This document shows positions 1-5,227 of a stretch of DNA of 5,227 bases, one piece after another. Origin of the DNA: Prevotellaceae bacterium (GTDB taxonomy: Bacteria > Bacteroidota > Bacteroidia > Bacteroidales > UBA932); assembly GCA_031289995.1 (NCBI GenBank), contig JAITOI010000073.1:1-5227 (forward strand). Direction: 5' to 3'. The notes below the pieces were generated by a model. The model saw nothing but the letters and a program-made list of their open reading frames with translations. It was not told the DNA's origin and did not search any database. The number at the start of each line of letters is the position of its first letter. The first letter of the stretch is position 1. A program made the translations under genes and the position numbers.

Positions 1-12
1 AAGATTTAGCCG

Positions 13-34
13 AAAAAAGGGCTTTGTAGCCCTT
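13..34 (-). terminator. Intrinsic terminator after the uxaC-alkD pair
   Basis: On the minus strand a perfect 7-bp stem (AAGGGCT, 34-28, with AGCCCTT, 23-17) closes a 4-nt loop (ACAA). The T-run that follows overlaps the stem end, giving six T in a row at 18-13. It begins 13 nt after the alkD stop codon at 50-48, which is where a Rho-independent terminator for the leftward transcript would sit. The stem is short and not extremely GC-rich, so termination may be partial. On the plus strand the stem is followed by G and mixed bases rather than a T-run, so it looks one-directional. Confidence 0.75.
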
Positions 35-47
35 GCCATCGCTGGTA

Positions 48-788
48 TCATTCGCCCTTTCGCGCCAGCCAGCCCTTGCGTTCCTCGTCCGAGAAATGCT
101 CTATGGAGTAGCGTAGCGCAGTGCGTGGTAAGCGGTGGGCGTGCTGGTCGAGGAAGTCGGTGAGGGCGTCGCGGTCTTTCTTGCCCACCTCGCGCAGCAT
201 CCATCCCATAGCCTTGTGCATAAGGTCGTGCGGGTGGTGCAGCAGCTTGAGCACAAGGGCAAAGGTGTCGTCGAATTGCAGGTGCTTGATGAAGGTCCAT
301 GTGGACACCACGGCGATGCGCTGCTCCCAGAGGTTGCGGCTTTCGGCGAGGCGGTAGAGGATGCTGCGGTCGGGCTTGTTGAGCAGGTATTCGCCCACCA
401 CGCCGCGGCAGGTTACGTCCACCAAATCCCAGTTGTTGGCGCGGTGCGCGTTGCGGAGGTAGAAGTCGAAAACTTGCTCGCGCTCCGCCTCGTTTTTGGC
501 CTTGGCAAATTGCCGTTGCAGCAGCAGCAGTCCTGCCAATCGCACTTCGTGGTGGGGCGAGTCGAGCAGGCGTTGCACCTCGCTCAAGGGCAGTGGTGGC
601 GAGCGTTTCACCACGTCGCGCACAATGGGCACGACAATGCCGAGGAGCACATCGCCCTCGGCATATTCGCCCTTTCCGGTCTTGAAAAACCGTTGCAGAA
701 ACGCGGCCTTGTCGGGGTTTGCCACCGACTGCAGCTCGCTGATGATGAAGTCTGCGCTACGCACCAAATCCGAAGTAGCTGTTCGCAT
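48..788 (-). CDS. AlkD-type DNA alkylation repair protein (HEAT-like repeat DNA glycosylase)
   Basis: This 246-aa protein belongs to the AlkD family of alkylpurine DNA glycosylases. These are all-helical HEAT-like repeat proteins that remove N3- and N7-alkylated purines in the cytoplasm, the first step of base excision repair. Family signatures include DKAAFLQRFFKTGKGEY (26-42), NNWDLVD (118-124), LWEQRIAVVSTW (153-164), HKAMGWMLREVGKKD (191-205) and LPRTALRYSIE (220-230). W120, D124, R157 and W196 align in order and spacing with the Trp/Asp/Arg/Trp set known to act in Bacillus cereus AlkD (residue assignment from memory), so the active site looks intact. Length is close to the usual 230-240 aa. 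The ATG at 788 lies 32 nt inside the end of uxaC. In-frame TTG (767) and GTG (764) starts would shorten this overlap, but the ATG gives a normal N terminus. No separate promoter is evident, so expression probably depends on the uxaC transcript and may be translationally coupled. A terminator follows the stop. The family call is firm; the substrate range is inferred. Confidence 0.92.
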   Translation of the reverse strand: MRTATSDLVRSADFIISELQSVANPDKAAFLQRFFKTGKGEYAEGDVLLGIVVPIVRDVVKRSPPLPLSEVQRLLDSPHHEVRLAGLLLLQRQFAKAKNEAEREQVFDFYLRNAHRANNWDLVDVTCRGVVGEYLLNKPDRSILYRLAESRNLWEQRIAVVSTWTFIKHLQFDDTFALVLKLLHHPHDLMHKAMGWMLREVGKKDRDALTDFLDQHAHRLPRTALRYSIEHFSDEERKGWLARKGE

Positions 789-2169
789 TGTTGAACGAAA
801 TATCTTCGACCATTTGTTGCAAGAATGGCAGCTCGGATGCGGGCAGCTCGCCGCGCTCTACGTCGCGCCCCACGAGGTTGCAGAGCAGGCGGCGGAAGTA
901 CTCGTGGCGCGGGTAGCTGAGGAAGCTGCGCGAGTCGGTGAGCATGCCCACGAAACGGCTCAGCAGGCCAAGCGCCGAGAGGGAGTTGAGCTGGGCTTCG
1001 ATACCCACCTTCTGGTCAAGAAACCACCAGCCCGAGCCGAGCTGCAGCTTGCCCGCTATGCTGCCGTCTTGGAAGTTGCCAATCATGGTGGCGAGGAGGT
1101 CGTTGTCGCGTGGGTTGAGGTTGTAGAGCACGGTTTTTGGCAGCTTGTTTTGCACGTCCAAAGTGTCGAGCAATTTGGCCAAACTTTTGGCCACGGTGAA
1201 GTCGCCAATGGAGTCGAAACCCGTGTCGGGACCGAGCTTGCGGAACAGGCGGGTGTTGTTGTTGCGGATGGCGCCGTAGTGCAGCTGCTGCGCCCAACCC
1301 TTCTCCCAATCCATGATGGCGAACTCGACAAGCATGGCCGATTTGAACTTCAGCACCTCGTCGGCGCTCAGCTGCCTGCCACCGTACACCTTGTTGAATA
1401 TGGCCTCCACCTCGCTCTGCGTGTAGCTGGTGGCGTAAAATTCTTCGATGCCGTGGTCGCTGAGCTTGCAGCCCACCGAGGCAAAAAAGTTGTGCCGATT
1501 GCGCAGCGCGGCGAGCAGGTCGGCGTACTTGCTAATGCTAACGCCGGACGCCTGCGACAGCTGCTCGACGTAGGCGCGAAAATCGCTGGCCACATCCACC
1601 GCCATAGCCTTGTCGGGACGCCAGGTGGGCAGCACCTTTACCTCGAAGCCTTCCTTTTGCAGGGCAATGTGGTGTTCGAGCGAGTCGATGGGGTCGTCGG
1701 TGGTGCACACCACTTTTACGTTGAATTTTTTCATCAGCCCACGCGCCGAACAGTCGGCTGTGCGCAGCTTGGCAGTGCACTCGTCAAAGATTTCGCGGGC
1801 GGTTGTAGGGTTGAGAATTTTGTCCACGCCGAAGGCTCTTTTGAGCTCCAGATGCGTCCACTGGTAGAGCGGATTTCGCATGGTGTAGGGCATTGTTTCG
1901 GCCCACTTCTCGAACTTGTCCCAATCTGAGGTGTCCTTGCCGGTGCAGTAGCGCTCGTCCACGCCGTTGGTGCGCATCGCACGCCACTTGTAGTGGTCGC
2001 CTTCGAGCCATATTTGGCCCAGGTTGTCGAACTGCCTATCGGCCGCAATAAACGCGGGGTTCAGGTGGCAGTGGTAGTCGATAATCGGCATCCGCGATGC
2101 GTGCTCGTGGTAGAGCTGCTCTGCGGTTGGCGTTTCGAGCAAGAAGTTTTTATCCAGAAAGTTTTTCAT
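757..2169 (-). CDS. uxaC: Uronate isomerase (glucuronate/galacturonate isomerase)
   Basis: Uronate isomerase (EC 5.3.1.12) is a cytoplasmic amidohydrolase-superfamily TIM-barrel enzyme. It converts D-glucuronate to D-fructuronate and D-galacturonate to D-tagaturonate, the first step of hexuronate breakdown. The predicted protein is 470 aa, the usual length. Visible signatures are MPIIDYHCHL with the metal-site H33 and H35, GDHYKWRAMRTNGVDERYC (58-76, except the final residue), VCTTDDP (154-160), PTWRPDKAMAV (from 181), GPDTGFDSIGDF in the middle of the C-terminal half, GSGWWFLDQK, and MLTDSRSFLSYPRHEYFRR with D412 and H422. The C terminus DISFNNANSYFGF is typical of the family. The ATG at 2169 is chosen because MKNFLDKNFLLET matches the N terminus known for Bacteroides UxaC. 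In-frame ATGs at 2205 and 2217 would add 12 or 16 unconserved residues. The open frame continues to 3042, but that extension is antisense to the divergent gene and has no UxaC similarity. The next gene overlaps its end by 32 nt. Other hexuronate genes (uxuA, uxuB, kdgK, kdgA) are not in the window. Confidence 0.97.
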   Translation of the reverse strand: MKNFLDKNFLLETPTAEQLYHEHASRMPIIDYHCHLNPAFIAADRQFDNLGQIWLEGDHYKWRAMRTNGVDERYCTGKDTSDWDKFEKWAETMPYTMRNPLYQWTHLELKRAFGVDKILNPTTAREIFDECTAKLRTADCSARGLMKKFNVKVVCTTDDPIDSLEHHIALQKEGFEVKVLPTWRPDKAMAVDVASDFRAYVEQLSQASGVSISKYADLLAALRNRHNFFASVGCKLSDHGIEEFYATSYTQSEVEAIFNKVYGGRQLSADEVLKFKSAMLVEFAIMDWEKGWAQQLHYGAIRNNNTRLFRKLGPDTGFDSIGDFTVAKSLAKLLDTLDVQNKLPKTVLYNLNPRDNDLLATMIGNFQDGSIAGKLQLGSGWWFLDQKVGIEAQLNSLSALGLLSRFVGMLTDSRSFLSYPRHEYFRRLLCNLVGRDVERGELPASELPFLQQMVEDISFNNANSYFGFGA

Positions 2170-2240
2170 GAAATTGAAATGATTTAATTGAAAAAAGAAG
2201 GCCATAATTTGTTCCATTGTGCGCGTGCACGAATGCGGGG

Positions 2241-2272
2241 CAAAGGTAAACCTTTTTATGCAAAAACCCAAA
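2241..2272 (-). promoter_or_regulatory. Predicted Bacteroidota-type promoter for uxaC-alkD
   Basis: On the minus strand TTTG (2272-2269) is followed after 20 nt by TACCTTTG (2248-2241). This matches the Bacteroidota housekeeping sigma consensus (TTTG at -33, TAnnTTTG at -7, spacer about 19-21 nt) at every defined position. Transcription would start near 2237-2234, giving an untranslated leader of roughly 65 nt before the ATG at 2169. The leader would contain the alternative in-frame ATGs at 2217 and 2205. The prediction rests on consensus match and position only. Confidence 0.6.
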
Positions 2273-2288
2273 ATAAACTTTACCTTTG
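2257..2288 (+). promoter_or_regulatory. Predicted Bacteroidota-type promoter for the URO-D-like gene and priA
   Basis: TACCTTTG at 2281-2288 fits the TAnnTTTG -7 consensus exactly. Twenty nt upstream is TATG (2257-2260), one mismatch from the TTTG -33 element. Transcription would start around 2292-2295, only about 10-13 nt before the ATG at 2305, so the leader would be very short. The -33 element lies inside the spacer of the opposite promoter, so the two core promoters overlap. It is weaker than the leftward promoter because of the -33 mismatch. Confidence 0.5.
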
Positions 2289-2304
2289 CGCAAAAATTGT
2301 GATT

Positions 2305-3342
2305 ATGATTCCAACAGATGTGGTGTTTCACCCCTCGTGGTGGCACAAAAACACAGGGATTACCTTCGACAGAGACTTCTTTTTTCATCCCCAAAAACGG
2401 GTCGAGTGCGAGCAGCGAATGGAGCGCGAGCTGTACGAGCGCTTTGGGCAGTACGGCCTGGGCGAAGAGCGCCACAAGGCGTTGCCGATGCTGGGCGCGG
2501 TGCATTTGGCATCGGGCTACCTGCTGTCCGAAATGCTTGGATGCCGCGTGGAGTATAGCGCCGACGCGCCTCCGCAGGTGATTGCCGCCAACCAAAGCGA
2601 GCTGAGCGTGGATGTGGAGTGTGCGTTTCGTAGCGAGGCTTTTCGCAGCTTGGAGAGCCTCGTGGAACAGCTGTATGCGAATCACGGCTACGTGCTCGGC
2701 GACATCAACTGGAGCGGCGTGCTCAACCTGGCGCTCGACCTGCGAGGCGAGGCAATTTTTATGGACATGATGGACAAGCCCGACGAGCTGAAAAAATATT
2801 TTTGGCAGCTGGCCGAAGTGGTAGAAATTTTTTGGCGCTACATCGAAGGGCTGACGGGCACTACGTCCATCTCGGTGAACCGCAACGTGCGCCACCTTTC
2901 GTCCGCCGTGCTGCTGCATTCGGAATGCTCGCACACGATGATTTCGGAGGAGATGTACGAAGAATTTTTGATGCCCATCGACGAGCGCTGGAGCCGCCTC
3001 CACGCTGCCTTTGGCATCCACCACTGCGGCAAAGACCCGCACCGCTTTGCGCGCTCGTACTCCCAGCTGCCGCGCCTCGCCTTCCTCGATGTGGGCTGGG
3101 GCGGCAACGTGAAGCTGCTGCGTGAGCAGCTGCCCCGCACCTTCCTCAACATCCGCTTAGACCCCGTGAGCATTGGCTCGATGACAGCCGACGAAATCGC
3201 AAGCACCATCCGTCGCCTCGTGGACGACAGCAACGACAGCACGCTCACCGGCGTGTGCTGCATCAACATGGACGACAAGGTGAGCGACGATAAGGTGTGC
3301 GCCATTTTTGATACCACCGCCTCGCTATGTTCGCCGACGTAA
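2305..3342 (+). CDS. URO-D/corrinoid methyltransferase-like protein, substrate unknown
   Basis: This 345-aa protein resembles the uroporphyrinogen decarboxylase superfamily, specifically the branch of zinc-dependent methyltransferases related to MtaA/MtbA and the C-terminal part of methionine synthases, rather than true HemE. The key feature is GIHHCGKDPH, with an H239-x-C241 pair followed 77 residues later by C318/C319 (GVCCINMDD). This fits the H-x-C...C zinc site known in that branch, where zinc activates a thiol. Other superfamily-like stretches are HGYVLGDINWSGVLNLALDLRG (127-148, described by position), the helix with EEMYEEFLMPIDERW (215-229), LAFLDVGWGG (258-267) and LNIRLDPVSIG (281-291). 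No signal peptide or membrane segment is seen, so it is probably cytoplasmic. ATG 2305 is preferred because it follows the predicted promoter and yields MIPTDVVFHPSWW. The open frame extends upstream to 2188, but through non-coding regulatory DNA. The stop overlaps the priA start by 16 nt. No corrinoid protein, reactivase or heme gene is nearby to reveal a substrate. The fold call is moderately firm; the reaction is unknown. Confidence 0.85.
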   Translation: MIPTDVVFHPSWWHKNTGITFDRDFFFHPQKRVECEQRMERELYERFGQYGLGEERHKALPMLGAVHLASGYLLSEMLGCRVEYSADAPPQVIAANQSELSVDVECAFRSEAFRSLESLVEQLYANHGYVLGDINWSGVLNLALDLRGEAIFMDMMDKPDELKKYFWQLAEVVEIFWRYIEGLTGTTSISVNRNVRHLSSAVLLHSECSHTMISEEMYEEFLMPIDERWSRLHAAFGIHHCGKDPHRFARSYSQLPRLAFLDVGWGGNVKLLREQLPRTFLNIRLDPVSIGSMTADEIASTIRRLVDDSNDSTLTGVCCINMDDKVSDDKVCAIFDTTASLCSPT

Positions 3343-5227
3343 TCCTCCCCTTAGCCCTGCCCAAGCTGCTCAGCTACTCCGTGCCGCACGAGCTGGAGAC
3401 GGCTGTGGCTGTAGGTTTGCGCGTGGCGGTGCAGCTGGGGCGGCGCAAGGTTTACGCCGCCATCGTGCAGCGTCTTTACGACGAGGCACCACCCTACGCC
3501 ACCAAGCCCATCCTATCAGCGCTCGACGCGACACCGCTTGTCAACGAGCGGCAGCTGCAGCTGTGGCGCTGGATTGCGGACTACTACATGTGCAGCTTAG
3601 GCGAGGTGATGAAAGCCGCGCTGCCAGCCGCGCTCAAGATGGAGAGCGAAACGCGAGTGTCGCTGGGCAGCGATTGGGAGGAGATGGATTTTGACGACAA
3701 CGAGGCCGCCGTCATCAACCTGCTGCAAGGCAAAAAAAACCTCAGCATAGAGCAGCTCACCGACGAGCTGAAGACAAAAACGGGCGACGCTTCAGCCTCG
3801 CCAAAGCGAGCGCTGGCAACGCTTCAGGGCTTGCTGCAACGTCAGGCTGTATGTGTGAACGAAACTCTCAACAGCGCCTACAAGCCGCGCTACGAAACGC
3901 TCGTAGCGCTTCATCCCGAGGTGAAAAACGAGGGCGAGCTCAACGCCCTCTTCGAGCAAACCAAGCGTGCGCCGCAGCAGGAGCAGCTCCTGCTGGCCTA
4001 CGTTTCGATGGCTATGCCGCTGCGCTACGATGTGCCCGAGCAGGTGTCAAAAAAAACCTTGCTCGACAAGGCGCACAGCAGCGAAGCCGTGCTAAAAGCT
4101 TGCGTGGGCAAAAAGTTTTTCGCGCTTTCGCGCCGCGAGCTGAGCCGCTTGGAAGCCAATGATGACAAGGCTTTGGACGCTATGCCAAGCCTATCGGCTG
4201 CGCAGCAATCAGCTCTCGACAGCCTGCAGCTTCAGCTGCGCGAGCGGCAGGTGGCGCTGCTGCACGGCGTTACCTCGTCGGGCAAAACCGAAATTTACAT
4301 GCACCTCATTGCGCAAACATTGGCGCAAGGAAAGCAAGCGCTGTACTTGCTTCCGGAGATTGCGCTCACCGCCCAGCTCATCAACCGCCTCAAAAAAGTG
4401 TTTGCCAACGTGGGCGTGTACCACTCCAAGTTTAGCGATGCGCAGCGCGTGGAGACCTACCAGAGCCTTCTCCGCAGCGATGAGTCCGCGCGACCTGCGC
4501 TGGTGCTGGGCGTGCGCTCGTCGCTGTTTTTGCCCTACAGCAATTTGGGTCTCGTGATTGTGGACGAGGAGCACGAAAACACCTACAAGCAGCGCGACCC
4601 CGCGCCCCGCTACCACGCCCGCGATGCGGCCATTGTGCTGGCGCGGATGCACGGAGCCAAGGTGCTGCTTGGCTCGGCCACGCCTTCGATAGAGAGCTAC
4701 TACAACGCCACCACCGGCAAGTACGGCTTGGTGGAGCTCACGGAGCGCTACGGCAACGTGCAGCTGCCGGACATCAGGCTGGTGAACATTGCCTACCAGC
4801 GCAGGCAGAGCAAGCATTTTTCGCCTCCGCTGCTGCAAGAAATTGGCGACACAATTGCGCACGGCGAGCAGATAATTCTGTTCCAAAACCGGCGCGGATT
4901 TTCGCCCTACGTGGAGTGCAAGGAGTGCGGCTGGATACCCCAGTGCGAGCACTGCAACGTGAGCCTCACCTACCACAAGCACAGCCACCAGCTGGTGTGC
5001 CACTACTGCGGCTACGCCATCGGGATGCCGCACGCCTGCTTGGCTTGCGGTGGCTCGTCGCTCGAAACGCAGGGCTTCGGAACCGAAAAAATCGAGGAAG
5101 ATTTGCAGCTCATTTTTCCGCACATCACCGTGGGGCGCATGGACCTCGACACCACCCGCACCCGCACCGCCTACGAGCGCCTGATTGCCGACTTCGAGCA
5201 GCGCAAAATCCAAATTCTGGTGGGCAC
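3327..5227 (+). CDS. priA: Primosomal protein N' / replication restart helicase PriA (3' end outside window)
   Basis: PriA is a 3'-to-5' superfamily 2 DNA helicase that recognises stalled forks and D-loops and reloads the replisome. The frame is open without interruption for 633 codons and runs off the right edge; family members are usually about 730-830 aa, so part of the C-terminal helicase lobe and C-terminal domain are missing. In order: an N-terminal 3'-DNA-binding domain (FADVILPLALPKLLSYSVP, from residue 2), a winged-helix/linker region, Walker A GVTSSGKTE (314-322, catalytic K320), LLPEIALTAQL, YHSKFSDAQR, GVRSSLFLPYSN, DEEH box at 413-416, ending in LLGSATPS. A zinc-binding insert follows with all eight cysteines as four CxxC pairs (531/534, 540/543, 558/561, 571/574). 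Then come GFGTEKIEEDL (583-593) and RMDLDTTR (604-611). The last bases begin the conserved VGT motif. ATG 3327 gives the standard N terminus MFADVILPL and overlaps the upstream gene by 16 nt in another frame, suggesting co-transcription. Two A8 tracts lie in the N-terminal third. Confidence 0.97.
   Translation, partial: MFADVILPLALPKLLSYSVPHELETAVAVGLRVAVQLGRRKVYAAIVQRLYDEAPPYATKPILSALDATPLVNERQLQLWRWIADYYMCSLGEVMKAALPAALKMESETRVSLGSDWEEMDFDDNEAAVINLLQGKKNLSIEQLTDELKTKTGDASASPKRALATLQGLLQRQAVCVNETLNSAYKPRYETLVALHPEVKNEGELNALFEQTKRAPQQEQLLLAYVSMAMPLRYDVPEQVSKKTLLDKAHSSEAVLKACVGKKFFALSRRELSRLEANDDKALDAMPSLSAAQQSALDSLQLQLRERQVALLHGVTSSGKTEIYMHLIAQTLAQGKQALYLLPEIALTAQLINRLKKVFANVGVYHSKFSDAQRVETYQSLLRSDESARPALVLGVRSSLFLPYSNLGLVIVDEEHENTYKQRDPAPRYHARDAAIVLARMHGAKVLLGSATPSIESYYNATTGKYGLVELTERYGNVQLPDIRLVNIAYQRRQSKHFSPPLLQEIGDTIAHGEQIILFQNRRGFSPYVECKECGWIPQCEHCNVSLTYHKHSHQLVCHYCGYAIGMPHACLACGGSSLETQGFGTEKIEEDLQLIFPHITVGRMDLDTTRTRTAYERLIADFEQRKIQILVG

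Larger units (their letters stand above)
2240..2289. repeat. Perfect 11-bp inverted repeat spanning both -7 boxes
   Basis: GCAAAGGTAAA at 2240-2250 is the exact reverse complement of TTTACCTTTGC at 2279-2289, with 28 bp between the arms. Each arm includes one complete TACCTTTG box, so the symmetry may simply reflect two back-to-back promoters. The match extends three bases beyond the 8-bp promoter box, so a dimeric regulator binding both arms is also possible. The arms are too far apart for a compact RNA hairpin, and a transcript from either promoter would begin near or beyond its own arm. Confidence 0.7.
2170..2304. promoter_or_regulatory. Divergent intergenic regulatory region
   Basis: These 135 bp separate uxaC from the divergent URO-D-like gene and are visibly richer in A and T than the flanking genes. 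They contain two overlapping promoter candidates facing opposite ways and an 11-bp inverted repeat, each listed separately. The part nearest uxaC (2170-2235) would be its untranslated leader. It holds in-frame ATG codons at 2205 and 2217 but no purine-rich Shine-Dalgarno sequence, which is normal for Bacteroidota. I see no riboswitch-like structure and no tRNA or small RNA gene here. Confidence 0.8.

Noticed and set aside
135..794. A 219-codon plus-strand frame opposite the AlkD-type gene.
   Set aside because: The minus strand encodes a full-length protein with conserved catalytic residues. The plus-strand product shows no motif and has no initiation signal.
496..1929. A 477-codon open frame on the plus strand opposite uxaC and the AlkD-type gene.
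   Set aside because: It is antisense to strongly recognisable conserved proteins. Its translation is Val/Ala/Glu/His-rich with no family motif, and it has no promoter or start signal. Such long antisense frames are expected in GC-rich genes.
2188..2304. A 39-codon N-terminal extension of the URO-D-like frame beginning at an ATG at 2188.
   Set aside because: It would be translated across both predicted promoter elements and the inverted repeat, and the AT-rich composition looks non-coding. ATG 2305 is better placed.
2170..3042. A 291-codon upstream extension of the uxaC frame.
   Set aside because: It lies antisense to the URO-D-like gene and runs through the divergent promoter region. UxaC homology begins at the ATG at 2169.
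4494..4535. The motif GVRSSLF in PriA, where E. coli has GTRSALF.
   Set aside because: The change is conservative in effect and, as far as I recall, similar variants occur in other Bacteroidota PriA proteins. It does not indicate an inactive helicase.
3308..4557. Three plus-strand open frames (3308-3694, 3851-4162, 4159-4557) that could suggest a broken gene.
   Set aside because: The priA frame is open without interruption from 3327 to the window edge and carries all expected motifs. The three frames are out-of-frame shadows with Arg/Ala-rich translations.
4209..5213. A 334-codon minus-strand open frame opposite priA.
   Set aside because: It is antisense to the conserved helicase motifs and zinc cluster of priA, with a low-complexity Val/Ala/His-rich translation and no recognisable domain.

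Overview
The window is ordinary chromosomal housekeeping and catabolic sequence, most likely from a member of the Bacteroidota with fairly GC-rich coding DNA. Three things point there. The uronate isomerase reads like the Bacteroides-type protein along its whole length. The only promoter-like signals are the Bacteroidota form (TTTG, about 20 nt, then TAnnTTTG). No clear Shine-Dalgarno sequence precedes the intergenic starts. I cannot name a genus from the sequence alone.

The layout is two divergent gene pairs separated by an AT-rich 135-bp intergenic region (2170-2304). Leftward (minus strand) are uxaC (uronate isomerase, 2169 to 757) and an AlkD-type DNA alkylation repair gene (788 to 48). 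They overlap by 32 nt, and a hairpin plus T-run at 34-13 closes the pair as an intrinsic terminator. Rightward (plus strand) are a zinc-site URO-D/corrinoid-methyltransferase-like gene of unknown substrate (2305-3342) and priA, the replication-restart helicase (3327 to beyond the right edge). They overlap by 16 nt. The window holds about 633 codons of priA, and the C-terminal part is cut off.

The two pairs combine unrelated roles: hexuronate catabolism with DNA repair on the left, and an unassigned methyltransferase-like protein with replication restart on the right. The overlaps argue for co-transcription and possibly translational coupling, not for a shared pathway. The most interesting non-coding signal is in the intergenic region. 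A perfect 11-bp inverted repeat (2240-2250 and 2279-2289) carries an identical TACCTTTG box on each strand, placed so that the two predicted promoters physically overlap.

I found no RNA genes, mobile elements, CRISPR arrays or phage features, and no clear sign of a previously undescribed system. Many long open frames exist in the other frames, as expected for GC-rich genes. I treat these as shadows.
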